Positions 23,766 through 36,848 of a DNA stretch of 64,000 nucleotides are shown piece after piece (positions within the stretch are counted from its first letter, which is position 1; each line of letters opens with the position of its first letter). Position numbers and translations under genes: made by a program. Origin of the DNA: Isoetes taiwanensis (Eukaryota > Streptophyta > Lycopodiopsida > Isoetales > Isoetaceae); contig JAJEKV010000108.1 in assembly GCA_021234155.1 (NCBI GenBank), forward strand, positions 2,124,050 to 2,188,049. Reading direction: 5' to 3'. The notes under the pieces were generated by a model. It did not search any database and had not been told where the DNA came from. It saw only the letters and a program-made list of their open reading frames with translations.

Positions 23766-23850
23766 GATGTCAAGATGGAGAAAATCTATCTATCATCCTA
23801 ATAACATGTACATACTAGTATCTAAAGGTCTCCTAAGAAAGTGGTCACAA
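23766..23850 (+). repeat. Local dispersed repeat, copy 1
   Basis: GATGTCAAGATGGAGAAAAT, then CTAGTATCTAAAGGTCTCC. It matches 24,967-25,050 with small indels, about 1.2 kb away and in the same orientation. Confidence 0.75.
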
Positions 23851-24966
23851 CAGAACATGTAAATTGTGGCAATGTACATACCACACCCACACAAGATAGA
23901 GCTTTGTACAATCACGTGAATTTAAAACATGACAAACATATATTCCTATTTCGCAATAATTAAAAGTTATACGGAGGTTAAATGGCCTGGCATATAGCCT
24001 ATAACTTAAAAGGTAAATGCAAAAGAAGTAGTTATCATGTAGTACACAAACCAATGCTAGCTTTATCACTGGATTTAACACCATACCACATATTTTGGTG
24101 TATCTATGTGAAATTAGCATGAGGCATCCATGTTCATGGCAGTCTTGTTTCATAAAGCTCAACCAATCAAAGCTTAGATTGAATGTGAGCAATGAACTAA
24201 ACCATGCAATGGATGAAGCAATAGAACGACATAAGCCATACATGCAAGAGACTTAAAGATTGCCTCCAGCTCATTCTTTAGTAATGTCTAATGCCATATC
24301 GATAAACTGTGAAGAACAACCAAACAGAAATGTTAAATACATTGTTCGCACCAAGGTTTTGCTTACAACGTGGGGGAATATAGTAAACAAACTACTGGAA
24401 CATTTGGAGGAACATATAGTTAGTAAGAGGATGCCTTTTACTAGTCATGTATGTGTTATGAGTACCACCTATTATTGCAAAGCTTATAGTTATTACATGT
24501 TGTGTGTTCTATTAAATATCTTTGCACTCACAGCACGCTAGCCCAACCAGCCTACAACAACCCAACTAAGCCTACAGATTTTCTTGCTAACCTATCCATG
24601 TACTAGTTCTACCTCTACAAAAAAAAAAAAAAAAAAAAAAACATATCTAGTTTTACACGTCAGATATGGCCTTTACCAAATCCATGACCACTCTTTTTCC
24701 TCAAACAATGGCATATCACCATATTTTCTTTAGGTAGAGCAGCAACTCTTACTATCAGCATCGATAGACGTAGAGGCTGAGATGCATTAGGGTTCATCAA
24801 ACAAATTTAAGGTAAAGAGGAATCTATGATAGTGTCTCAAAGCTTTGCTAATATTAGGCCACAATAGTAACAAATAGAGCAATACCAAATATAGCAATAC
24901 AAAACACAACTAAAGCATCAAATGGCCTTTCACATAGGAAAACTTTAGATACTAGGATATGTCAAG

Positions 24967-25050
24967 ATATGTCAAGATGGAGAAAATCTATCAAATCATC
25001 CTAAGTAGATACTAGTATTTAAAGGTCTCCTAGAATGCTGTCATAAATAG
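24967..25050 (+). repeat. Local dispersed repeat, copy 2
   Basis: Second copy of 23,766-23,850. An additional ATATGTCAAG doublet lies at its start. Confidence 0.75.
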
Positions 25051-27864
25051 GAGAACTTCCAATGATCTCCAACATTATGTTATACCAACCCTTCTTCCTT
25101 ACATTGTTTGGTCTTATATATCAGCTCTTGAGGAATATAAAGGAATTTGATTATATCTTAGCTTGGAAACATTTGAATAATATAGCATTAGCATAAATAT
25201 AAAGCAATATTGAACCAAAATAATCGTAACCTTCATCAAGAGATCAACTACGGTACGAACATTAAAATTTAAGTTGGAAACAGACCAAGATGACATTTGG
25301 ATTCCATTTTCCATCTAACTCATCCATTTAACATTTGATTCAGCCATTCCTATATCAGACTCAGCGGATGATAATTCGATAATGGTACCATCTTTGCAAG
25401 CAATAGAAGTAGGACCATCTATTCTACATACTTTTGTTCAAATTGATCCAAATCATTCACAATTAATAGCCCTGATCTACTAATCCCACGCGACAACAAG
25501 CCCAAGCATAATATTAAATGCCATCTGATCAGAAAAGCATGGTCACCTGAAACATGGAGCATTGTGGCATCGTCTAGCTAACAATGACTTGGTCGTTAAG
25601 GATTTTCCATAGCCCTAATTAAAATATCCCATGAAACCATATCTGGATCTGCGACTACATCTCTAATTGGGCAAATACTTTTGAGATAATGGAGAATGCA
25701 TTGGATGACACCAAATGTAATATTCCTAACCGACATGCCCTTAACCAACTGCGCAAAACCATCTAGATGTTTATGAGCAGTCGCTTCTACCTATTTACGC
25801 CGGTGTCTTGGGAATGTGACATCCACTCGTGCGATCTTCCATGGGTCCATTACAAAAACTGAGCTTTTGCAACGTGGATCAAGAAAACTGAACTGTAGCA
25901 TAGATGTATGACTTCTCCAAATCATACTGCATTAAGATGTGTGCAGGCCATCTGTTTCAAATGAGTGATTACCCTTCAATCATAATTGTTACCAAGAGCA
26001 CATGCATCATCTAATTCACCTGCCTTTTCATGATGCAACTGTAATGCTACAATTTGAGAAATGCAATGATTATATCCCATAAAGACAATATGTGGCCATC
26101 AATTTTACTTTCCAGCAAGACTACATGCAAACATAGCACGAGAATGCGGCAACATCAGCAGCCATGCCACTTAAATGCATTTCCTTATCCAAGTGAGCCA
26201 AATTTCAAACACCGCATGAGCATTTTCCTCCACATTGCTTCACATGGAAAACAATTAGGCTGATTGTACAACAACGTCTGAATTTAGCTCTGACCTTGCA
26301 GCATGCAACAATCAGATGCCCTTCTAGAATTATGTATGAGACGTACCCAAAGTTGAAAACCAAATGTAGTATGGGAAACAAGCTTATAATTATGGAAAAA
26401 AACTGCTTCACTCAATGTTTGCCAAAATATATTTATAACTGTTTGTTATCAAATGGACCTGCACATTAGACTTCACTTATAGACCTATTCCAGCCAAACT
26501 ATAAACTGTACAACAACTCTATTTCAAAGCCTACAACTGGATCAAGCAAAACCCACTTATATGCCTTATTATCTAGAAATCAGAAAGTTCAAAGTACAAA
26601 CACCAACTTTTTGAACCTAGGTGCAGTGCAGCTATCCTTTTTTTCTGTCGATCTATGTCAAGGAGTCTAATGTTCAGTTGTAGAGCAAGAAGCTTTCGAT
26701 TGGAGGGACACAAAAAAACATGTAGTAAATAATAACAAAATCAACCTTTTGCATTCTAAAAACGGTACGTTCTTATTTCATTTCTTAACTCTATTCTGTA
26801 TAACCCTCGTTGTCAGGATACCAATCCACTTGCAAAGAGTATGATACTTCTACTTGATTTGGAGGATTTGCATTGATCATAACTATGTCTTAAAGAAGCA
26901 CATCTTTAATTGTTCATAGAACCCGAATTGAAAATCTGGCAGGCTTTCCAAGTTTTTAAGTTGAAATGACAAAAGTGGAAATGCTTATACATGTGATAAC
27001 AATATTGCCATAATATTTGTCAAGCATATTATGAAAGTATTTTTAGATCCCTCTTACCTTAAACACGTATGCAAGCTGTTTTTTATCAATTGGCAGAGAA
27101 GCAGATTGTGCAAAATCTCAAATTAGAAGCAAGGAGATTCGGAGAATGCACAGATTTCAAGATTTGTTGGAACTGAATATGACGTTATGGTTGTATTCTC
27201 AACCGATCAAGGCTGTAGATCCTGGCATCATAACACCCATGATGTATTGTCTATGTGTAAGTCAAATGAAGCTGCTAGACAAATTGAGGCATGGACAATC
27301 TCAAATTGCCACTATACAATCAACACAAACAACGAGTTTATTCCAGTATGGAAACTAAATTACAGTTCATCAATTGACTGATCATAGGTCCTTTTTCAAA
27401 TAATCATTTAAAAAATAAGGTACATACCAATCCTTGAAGACATATCAAAATGATCTCTAGCCCGATTCGAGGAGGACAAAAATAGTTCCCGCCATCTCTT
27501 TAAGTTTAAAAACTTTGTTGTGCTACCTCCATCTATCACAAAATGATCTTGCCAAAGGAAGCCCTCCGAAGGTCACATCTCCACCTTCCACCCAGACTCC
27601 CATAAAATCTAGACCGTCTACCTATCCTAAGGTGTCCCTAAAATCCTAAAAGTCCGTAGAATATTCTCCAATCGTGGCCCTCTAATAGTTCACTCCCCAC
27701 TCCCCAGGGATTGCCCTACGGGCAACCCAAAATGAATAAATGAATCGGATCAATTCTTATACCCTCCGGAAATCATTTTTTTAAAAGGAAAATTCTGCAA
27801 AGCAACTAGGACTTTGCTGCACGTAGGAACCATGCGAGACCCCGTGCTCCGGACAGAGTGATCC

Positions 27865-30800
27865 ATGGCATTGCTGTCTCGTTTCAGGCGGCCCATAGCT
27901 GCCGTTCGCCGTTCTTCGTTTACCAAACCATGGGAGGTTAGCAATTCATCTATATCCCATGCATTCATGTGCTTGGGATGGAAATCTGACATTTTTTACT
28001 TGCAGACAAGGAAAAATGCTTTTAGTGCGCAGAGTGTAGATGATGTGTATGATGTGGTCATTGTAGGTGGTGGCATGGTTGGCGCTGCGGTTGCCTGCGG
28101 GTTAGGTACGTGGGCTTTAAACAACATAAAGACTATTGCTCGATACTTTTGTTATGAATTGTAACAGTTACAACAAAAAATTGGTTTGCAATAAGACGGG
28201 TCTATAACACAATCTTGTTGATTCATATGCTTTGAAAGAATTTTGAATGCTAAAAATTTAGCTTGTTTATCACAAAGTATGGGGAATTAGTTTAATGAAA
28301 GCTTTAAAGATGTCTTTAGAAGTTAATATGGTTTAAGTTACATGTATTTTGCAATTGAAAATGAATGCATACACAAACTCTAATTACCTTGCTTCTTGCA
28401 TTTTAGCAACATCCCCTTTCACGAGCTCTCTACGCATAGCAATAATTGATGGGAAGCCTATCGTAACTGGTGCCGCACCGAAAAAGGACATACCAGATGC
28501 TCGAGTCAGTTCAATTACGCCAGCAACAGTCTCATTCTTTAAAGGTATTGTTCCGCTTCTTCTTCATTTTGAGGATTGTTCTGTGTTAATACATTGCAAA
28601 AAGCCGCTGAGAGCATCAGTAGTTTTGGGTAGTTGGTAGGAGATGCCCTTAATATCTGTATACTTATCTTTCAGTACCTTGACCCATCAAATTGAGGGCT
28701 TCTCTCCACTGGCATCTTTATGCACAAAAAGTTTTCTGACCTTTCACTTTTTCGTTTTAAGATTTTTCCATAGCCTGTATTCTCAATCATAGGATTGTGT
28801 CTAGTCTTTCCATCCATGATAGAAGCTAGCAATTGGCATCCTTTGTCCATCCACGGAATCGTTTTCCACTAATTAAAGCCAGATCGATGCAAGGTTTTGA
28901 ATGCATGGCACCAATATAGATTTATCGGGTTTAGGATAGGTGTCTTAGGTATATTCTATGTTTTTCCATCGTAGGCATTTATGTTGTTGGGAAGGGGAGG
29001 AGGAAGGAAGGGACACCACAGATTCGTTTGTACGAGGAATGCTACAATTATATGTACAAAGAAAATACGAGTTCTTGTCAGCTAAAGTATCAGGTGATGC
29101 CTGAGCTTTTATCATTGCTACATGTTCCTATTTCTTTATAAGAACTTGTGCAATACCTTTGGCACTGCTTGTTTTCCATCACGTGGATGGTACTGCTTTT
29201 TAGTGAACTCTTTGCTACCAACAATCATGGCCAGTTAGTTAAAAGGTCATTCATTTCCGTGAACTGAAAATACAGGACATTCTTAGGGTAACCTTTTGTT
29301 GGATTTCCACAGATGTTGGAGCTTGGGAACATGTCTTAAATTCACGGAATGCGCCATTTGACTCAATGCAGGTTCCGCTTTATCTTGCCATTTTATGAAA
29401 CAGTTGCCATTTTGGAAAAATGACACATAACATGTATTGGGGCAAAATATAAAGCAAGAGATAGATTGAGCAGACGTGATATTAAAAGGAGAAGAAACGC
29501 TTGGTTCAACTTATATTAGCACTGGGAAGAACAAAAGAGAGTGCATATAATGTCTGGCATTTTTCTTTCATATCTACACTATATTAGCTGGTTTATCTAT
29601 AATCCTACTCATACATTTAACTCTGTAATATTGTCTGAACCCAAGGATAATGAACCAACGTGGTGTACTTCGATGTCTGAGAAGTATGATCTATATTTAT
29701 AAAGATGGAAAAAGTAGAAGAGAGTATGAATCAAAGGTTAGATTAATATATTGTTGCAAAACAGAGGTATTATTAATTTATTAGGAATTATGTTTAAACT
29801 CTGCCTGACATTAGTGCACAATCTGCAGTTCTCAGTATGACCTTTGTCTGTGATTGTCAGGTTTGGGATTATGCAGGCTGGGGATATACTCGCTATAAAG
29901 CAGCAGATGTAGGACATCCAGTTTTAGGGTAAGCTTAATAAAAAATGCATTTATTTAGACATTTGTAAGTTGGATAATGGAGCATGATTGTTGTGCTAGG
30001 CATGTATGATACAGAACTAACCAAGTGGTTCATAGGTATGTCGTAGAAAACAGCGTACTCATTTCAGCACTTCATTCGCGGCTGGAGGTTTGTTGATTTA
30101 GTTCTGCTACTACAATTACGTCCCACTTTGGCCTATGATAATCTGGCATGCATTTTTAATAGAATCTATTATTGATGTCAAAATCATGCATAGTGCAACA
30201 GATACTAATATGAGAGGTATGCCATTCAAGACTACTTTTTTTAAATCCTTCCTGGAATAGTAGGCTTGATAAGGATTAGATGGTAGGGAACCACCAAATA
30301 GCACCGCCGCACGTGCTATTGTCCGGCTAAAAATGCCTATGTGGATAACCATTTCTTGTGTGCAATGACGATGAGGATCGCGACCTGTCAAAGCAGCTTC
30401 AGCCATAGGATTCTACGTCTTTTAAAATGGAATTTTTCATGTTTCAACATGATTTAGTGGTTAGCCACTCTGTTGAAGTTGAGTGCTGTCCAAATTGCTG
30501 TTCTAGAAATCTTAAAACGTTTTCTATTAATATCTCTGACCTCAAGATTTCCCCGAGATTTTCCACAACTTGGAATTCTGGCATTAGTGTATTGACATTT
30601 TCTGGGTCTGAGAGTCAGGAAGAACCAAAATTATCTTGCTGGCGGGCGTTTAAGTAGAGAAATAATGACATATACGTGCGTACTCACAAGTATTTCCTTC
30701 CTTTCCTTCCCTCCTTTCTCACAAGTATTTATTTGGTAGTAGCACCTGAGGTTTTGCCCATTTGAAATGGATTCAGATTCAACTCATATGTTGGACCACT

Positions 30801-32375
30801 TGCTAGCCAGTCAAAACTGAGGTACTAATATTACATTGCTAGGTCCTACAACTACACTGTCTGTATTTCCTGAAGAAGCAAAGTTATGACCATTGGAATA
30901 TGACAACTCCTTAATTGTAGCATTGTTTAAACTTGTGTGCTTTCAATTCGCATAGCACTGAAAGCATTATTTACTTTTAGAGCCATGACTTTAGAAAATC
31001 ATGCAGTCAAGGTTTGGCCAATGGCATTAACCAAGAAATACTAGAAAATCACAAACTGAATTGCCTGGTTCAAAAGCGTGGATTTTCTAACCTAATTTGT
31101 TTTACAAGATCGTGTTCTTACTCGGTTTAACTGGCACTGGAAACTGCAATTCAAGATTTTTGTAGTTACAAAGCTTTTACTACCTCAAATATTATTCTGT
31201 AGGGTATAAATGTGGATAGGATATGCCCTGCAAATGTCAGTTCTGTGAAATTTCCAGACACTACACATAAGTTGAGTGCTTCAGAAATTGATACAGACCA
31301 TGGATTGAGATGGGCAACTGTGCGACTGGATGATGAAAGGTGTCTATCTGCACGTCTTGTGGTGAGCTGAGTTATGCATAAGCATATTAGCTAGGTACCG
31401 TGATATATCAAGCTGTCATATGGTATAGTGTATATGTGTTACATTTTAGATCTCTCTCTCCTTGCAGATTGGGGCTGATGGGGGGCGATCGAAGATCAGA
31501 TCCATGGCTGGTATTGGAGTAACAAGTCGGGATTATAAACAGGAAGCAATAATCTGCACTGTACGGGTGAGCTCCACACATACTACTGCTTGGCAAAGAT
31601 TTTTGCCCACTGGTCCACTTGCATTGCTTCCCATGGGCGACGACTTTAGTAATATTGTGTGGTCAACAACCCCAGAAATGGCTACAAGATTGAAATCGTT
31701 GTCGCCGGAAGAGTTTATAGATCGTATTAACAAGGCATTGACTGAGGAATATGCTCCAATGACACAGTCTAACCTTACTGATGCCTTGAGATCGCGGCTT
31801 GTAAACCCTTTTTCCAATGAGTCTGCTCCATCAGTGACTGAGAGTTTTGAGCTTCCTGTGAGAGTTACCAAACTTGAATCTGAAAGGATGTCTTTTCCCT
31901 TGACTCTCCGTCATGCTAATGCATATACGAAGCACCGCTTAGCGTTAGTTGGAGATGCTGCACACACTGTACATCCTCTTGCAGGTCAAGGTGTAAATCT
32001 TGGGTTTGGTGATGCCATTTCACTGGTTGGAATCTTATCGAAGGGTGTAGAAAGTGGTTCTGATGTTGGAGAGGTAACAGTCACATTTTTGTCTGGATTT
32101 TGTAGGATCCTGAACCGTGGAATTAATTTTGCTCTTTTAATTTAATACAGCCAGCATTATTGAAGGAATATGAGAAAGCGAGGAAGTCAAGCAACTTTGC
32201 CATGATGGCAGTGCTGGATGGTTTCCAGAGAATATTTTCTATAGATGCTGGACCGATAAACTTATTGCGTGCAGCAGGTTTTAGTGCTGTCCAACTCTTT
32301 GGGCCTTTGAAGAAACGGATAATTTCCTACGCAATGAGCAATGGGGAAATCCCAGAGTTGAGATTTTTTAAATGA
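27865..32375 (+). CDS. COQ6: Ubiquinone biosynthesis monooxygenase COQ6, mitochondrial
   Basis: Flavin-dependent ring hydroxylase (C5-hydroxylation step) of coenzyme Q synthesis at the inner mitochondrial membrane. Nine exons by eye: 27865-27936, 28006-28105, 28407-28544, 29313-29371, 29861-29928, 30036-30087, 31203-31361, 31468-32073, 32151-32375. All joins are GT-AG and in phase, giving 492 aa, the usual family length. The first 24 residues (MALLSRFRRPIAAVRRSS...) are Arg/Ser-rich and lack acidic residues until the end, as in a mitochondrial presequence. FAD-binding VIVGGGMVGAAVACG lies near residue 40. The GADGGRSK motif and LVGDAAHTVHPLAGQGVNLG near the C-terminal third are the classic family signatures. 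QVWDYAGWGYTRY is the COQ6-type spacer. No defect was seen. It is convergent with the aminotransferase gene, with 1.8 kb between stops. Confidence 0.93.
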
Positions 32376-32797
32376 TGGGTTCTGAAAATTAGGTGATTTT
32401 CATATTGCACGAAGAAGTGGTGCTATGTAGGTGCTGCTGCTATGAAGAAAAGGTGTATGCAAGGATACTGAAACAATCGGAGTGGAAATTATAGAAAACG
32501 TTTAGTGCAATTGTGATGCCGCTGCCATATATACGTATAGCTATGAATGCAAGCTTGGCGGGAATTAAAGTTTCAGGCACAACAGCTCCAAGATGTCCGT
32601 CTTGGATTAGAGCATTAAGTAGAGTCTGAAAAGACACTTTGGATGGATAAAGACAAGTAGCCCAATTTGACTTACTAAATACTTTATACTTTTGAGGATG
32701 AATTGATTTGGATGGGATCCAAGAATTTCAATACGTAGAAAAAACATACATGTGCTTATGAATTACGTTGCCCACATCAGCACATGGCATCTTCTTT

Positions 32798-32897
32798 CTA
32801 AAACCCATACCCAAAGTGCCATACCTTAACTTGCCATTGAGGCACATGAGATCTCTCTAAAACCCATACCCAAAGTGCCATACCTTAACTTGCCATT
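32798..32897 (+). repeat. Direct duplication of a 41-bp word
   Basis: CTAAAACCCATACCCAAAGT through TTGCCATT occurs at 32,798-32,838 and again at 32,857-32,897, identical by eye. Confidence 0.9.
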
Positions 32898-32904
32898 CCC
32901 TCAA

Positions 32905-33030
32905 TGCCTCGTTGTGAATGTGACCATGCATCATGTATCATTGTAAAGTTGGTGAGATTGTAAAGTTGGTGAGGGAAGGCCCATTTTAATCATTGTACGG
33001 TGGTGGGGCAGGACCCATTTTGGTGTGTTT
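32905..33030 (+). repeat. Dispersed repeat with GGGGCAGGACCCAT core (plus copy)
   Basis: Matches the reverse complement of about 6,070-6,245. A GTAAAGTTGGTGAG doublet is present within this copy. Confidence 0.6.
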
Positions 33031-33142
33031 CCTATCATAATAATAACAGTAAGAAAAATATAAGCTATTCTTTACAATCTCTGGCCAACTTAAATGCCCA
33101 AGTAATTCTAACTCCCAACATAGTGCCCAGTTGAGTTGATTT

Positions 33143-33245
33143 TTGCTCTACATATTCAAGGACCGATAAGCACCCCCAATTGTTAATCAAGATTTGCTCT
33201 ACATATTCAAGGACCAATAAGCACCCCCAATTGTGAATCAAGATT
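33143..33245 (+). repeat. Tandem duplication, 51-52-bp period
   Basis: TTGCTCTACATATTCAAGG through CCCCCAATTGT(T/G)AATCAAGAT is present twice in a row with a few differences. Confidence 0.9.
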
Positions 33246-33489
33246 AGCTGGTTATTATTGAAACCATTGTTTCATCCACTTCATTGAATGGTTTAGATTG
33301 AGATATTAATTATGTTTTCAATCCACTATTGGTAGAAAGAAAAACATACATTTTCTACATTTCTGTCTTGGATTAAAGCATTTGTATCCCATTGATGAAG
33401 CACGAGTGTAAATTTTGCATATCTATCTTAACAAATGTGTATTGAAGCATATTTACTTTCTATTTTCCATTTCTCGAACTCTAGAAATT

Positions 33490-33635
33490 GCAAGGCTATA
33501 ATTTAGATTAAGGGCATAATAAATACCAAAGGATTTTTACTGGTGCATTCACATTGTAACTCGCAAGGCTATAATTTAGATTAAGGGCATAATAAATACC
33601 AAAGGATTTTTACTGGTGCATTCACATTGTAACTC
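33490..33635 (+). repeat. Perfect 73-bp tandem duplication
   Basis: 33,490-33,562 and 33,563-33,635 are identical by eye (GCAAGGCTATAATTTAG ... CACATTGTAACTC). Perfect identity implies a recent event or an assembly artefact. Confidence 0.95.
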
Positions 33636-34163
33636 GATAAAAGATATCACACATAAGATGTAAGGCATTTTCTAACTAAAGAGTGCATTTGGTGATAGCT
33701 GACATGAAACCAAAACAACACTTGTGGAAAACCATCACAAAACAATACACTTATTGGCATTTTAACACTAAAGGGTGCTACATAAACACGATATAAAAAA
33801 ACCTCCATTAAATGAGACATCTCTTATTAGTGAGAAAGCAACTTTACCTTCTTTAATTGGCATCTTGTGGGCAATATTTCGTTTGGGTACGTAAAGTCAT
33901 GACTTAATGTCTTTAGCAAATAGTTGCTGTCCAATGACTATCTTCTCACACAACGGTAATTTGGAACCTTATTGCATTGGGCAGCCATTATATTTCAAGC
34001 TAATTCCCTTGCTTGATTGTCAACCTGTTCAGGTCCTCTGCACTGACACCCTTCGAGCTCCTCTAAACCCCTGGGAGTCTTTGACAAGTATTAATAGCAA
34101 AATTTCCACAGCTTCTCTTATGTCCTGTACTTCTGGTCAAACGAAAGCTTCATCTAAGAAAAG

Positions 34164-35947
34164 TCAATTCTTCACATCAAGAACTGATAAACAATCCTCT
34201 AGAATGTGCACACATTCTTTTATTTCTGCCTCTGAAATAATTAAAGGTGGTGCAAGCCTGACCACATCACCTTTACCTGCAGTCAAAACTAATAGACCTG
34301 CATTTTGTGCAGCTCTCACCAATGGTGCAGCTGCAGTGTCTAATTGAATACCAATAAGAAGGCCTGCTGCTCGTATCTCCTTCACATGTGAATTATCAAC
34401 CAATTTAGTTTTCAAAAGATCACAAAAATAATTGCCTTTGCGAACTACACTCTCCAAAAAACCAGGCTTTTGAAGGTGGTCCAGCACAGCTAATGCAGCC
34501 TTACAAACAAGTGGACTGCCTGCAAATGTGCTACCATGGTCCCCTGTGTTAATTGCAGCAGCCACTGCATTAGTTACTAAAACAGCCCCAATAGGTAAGC
34601 CACCTGCAAGGGGTTTTGCTAGGGTCATGATATCTGGATGTACGTCATATACTTCATGAGCCCACAATCTTCCTGTTCGCCCTAGACCACATTGGACCTA
34701 AAACAACAAGAACAAATATAGGAGATTTAGGACCTTTAGATACTTGAACATGATCTGAATACAAAATCACTCTATAAAAGTTTTTGGGCAGTAATAAGCA
34801 GACAAATCTGTTTGGACCAATCACGTCCTTGCATGGAAGCATGTTTACTCAAAGCCATTCCTATCATCTAATAGATGAATCAAACTTCCTCCCCTTGCAT
34901 TATATTGATAGTCATGCTTCTTGGTCCCTCAAGGTTTGATTTAACATACATTTTCTACAGAAAAACAGGATGACTCAAAATGAATACCTCATCGAAAACT
35001 AGCAAGACACCATAATCGTCACATAATGCCCGAAGCTCTTTACAAAATTTAGCTGTTGTGGAATAGACCCCTCCTTCTCCTTGCACAGGTTCGAGAAAAA
35101 CAGCAGCTGTTTTTCCTAGTTTAAGTGTATCGTTTGTTGCTTTTATGTCCCCAAATTCTACAAAGTGCACACCAGGCATAACTGGCTCAAAGGGAGTGCG
35201 ATATGCTTCTTTACTTGTGAGAGCAAGGGCACCCATTGTCCTTCCATGAAAGCATTTACTGAAGGCTACAAAATCTGTAACTGATGATGTTCCATTATTT
35301 TGGTGGTATTTCCTTGAGAACTTGATTGCTGCTTCGTTTGCCTCAGTCCCAGAGTTTGTAAAGAACACACGGTCTGCAAATGATGAATCGACCAAGCGCT
35401 TGGCAAGCTCAACCTACAACAGTGTCCAACATCGAAAAAGGGGAATGACATGCCAGAGAAAGAGTAAGAAACTTAGTTATCTACTACATCAAATAGGCCA
35501 ACAAAATTCAATATGGCTAAAACATCAAAAAGTAAATAATTTGTGTGTTATAAACACAAATGACAGATCTTGATTCTTATAGAGAGAAGAGCTTACCTGA
35601 GGGACGGAATAATAGACATTGCTAACATGCATGAGAGTAGAAGCCTGCTCTGTGATGGCCCTGACCAAATCGGGATGGTTATGACCCAATGCATTAACAG
35701 CTATTCCTGCAGTCATGTCCAAGTACTCCTTGCCTTCAATATCAGAAACCCTACAACCATTACCTTTCACCAAGACCACAGGATTTCTGGCATAAGTGCC
35801 AACCAGGAATTTGGAATCTGCTTCCATAACATCGGAACTGCTTTTCCATTGTATATTTTGCTGAGCAGGGGCTTCAACCACTGATTTCTGCATAGCTAAG
35901 GTAGGGCAACAACGACTTGGCCATTTGGGCTGTAAAATCGCCACCAT
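34164..35947 (-). CDS. argD: Acetylornithine aminotransferase, plastid-type
   Basis: PLP-dependent class-III transaminase converting N-acetylglutamate semialdehyde and glutamate to N2-acetylornithine in arginine synthesis; in plants it acts in plastids. Three exons by eye: 35947-35597, 35413-34988, 34697-34164. Both introns are GT-AG and phase 0, giving 436 aa. [40 protein letters not shown] and [13 protein letters not shown] appear in order. [16 protein letters not shown] carries the PLP lysine. [16 protein letters not shown] and VRLAPPL follow near the C-terminus. The N-terminal 30 residues ([18 protein letters not shown]...) are basic and Ser/Cys-containing, a short but plausible transit peptide. 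An earlier start is possible. No defect was seen. Close relatives include ornithine aminotransferase, but the motif set favours acetylornithine. Confidence 0.92.
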
Positions 35948-36039
35948 GTCTAGCAGTCTTGCTTCTGCTTGCTACACAACTTCTTGTGTCTGTTTCTATT
36001 TGTATTATCTCTTATTTCTCAGAGTGGGTTGTGATTTGC

Positions 36040-36160
36040 CACATAGGCGCCACATAACCTCCAACAGTCCATTTCTGAAACAAGGCCATAGAACCAGAGT
36101 GGGTAACATAGGCGCCACATAACCTCCAACAGGCCATTGCTAAAACAAGGCCCTAGAACT
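36040..36160 (+). repeat. Tandem duplication, about 65-bp period
   Basis: ACATAGGCGCCACATAACC through AGGCC(A/C)TAGAAC is present twice just upstream of the aminotransferase start. Whether it affects its promoter is unknown. Confidence 0.85.
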
Positions 36161-36419
36161 TTGCGCATTTTGTTGGGGGGCAAATATAGTGCCATATGTG
36201 TGGTGATCACATACATGATGGAGGATGCTAGAGTTTTATTTACATAGAGCAAACAATTTTCCAAGCCCGTTTTAGGATTTTAGCTTGCACTATGGCAGCA
36301 TGCCACACGGCCTTTGCTAATAAACTGGGCATCTGCTGTTAAGGTGTGTTGTAAGCGATGAACTCCATGTCAATCACCCAATAGGCTAGCACCCATCATT
36401 AAGGTGGATGCCCATATAT

Positions 36420-36845
36420 ATGTGTATTGTAGTTTGGTGGCTAGTACTTTGGGTTAGCAATTAAAAAGTCTTTTGTTCAAGTCTCTTTTTAGACAATTAC
36501 ATGATTGTCATGTTCCTATAGGATGCTGCTAAGTCCTTTTTTAGACATTTACGAGATTGCCATGTCCCTATAGGATGTTGCCATGTGATATGACGTAAAA
36601 AATACTATCTATTATCAAAAGAATGCATGCTCTTGAAGAAACATCGACACTACAATAAATTATATATTTGTTATTACTATTATTTAAATGTCTCCTCCTT
36701 GTAGTTTGATGGTTAATACTTTAGGTTGGCAATTAGAAAGTCTTGTGTTCAAGTCTCCTTTGAGACATTTAGGGGATTTGGTATGTCCCCTTGTCAAATG
36801 CATGGCTAGTACTTTGGGTTGGCAACTAAAAAGTCTTGAGACAAG
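36420..36845 (+). mobile_element. tRNA-like (SINE-like) repeat array, left of Copia
   Basis: Three units near 36,430, 36,703 and 36,805 read TAGTTTGGTGGCTAGTAC, then TTTGGGTTAGCAATTAAA, then GTTCAAGTCTC (the third is cut before that box). The first part resembles a polymerase III A box/D-arm and GTTCAAGTC a B box/T-arm at tRNA-like spacing. A similar unit lies at 43,995-44,075 beyond the right LTR, so the Copia element appears to have inserted into this array. A tail containing GGATGTTGCCATG and GACGTAAAAA is also shared by both flanks. Confidence 0.5.
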
Positions 36846-36848
36846 TCA

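Larger units (their letters stand above)
22049..27864. other. Gene-poor repeat-derived region
   Basis: No gene supported. Near 22,560-22,675 a TTGATTGATAAATAAAGC segment runs into an A-rich tail (AAATAAAATAAAA), as at the 3' end of a retroelement or processed transcript. A 24-base A run starts at 24,617. A dispersed duplicate is listed separately. The COQ6 promoter should lie within about 27,400-27,864; no element was identified. Confidence 0.45.
32376..34163. other. Intergenic region between convergent COQ6 and aminotransferase genes
   Basis: No gene. It is unusually rich in short direct duplications (three listed) and holds one dispersed repeat copy. It should contain both 3' UTRs. The open frame at 33,907-34,347 is the antisense of the aminotransferase. 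Confidence 0.6.

Noticed and set aside
33907-34347. 146-aa plus-strand ORF
   Set aside because: Antisense of the last aminotransferase exon.
36430-36490. A functional tRNA gene
   Set aside because: A- and B-box-like words are present but arms do not pair well and several diverged copies exist; a tRNA-derived repeat is more likely.
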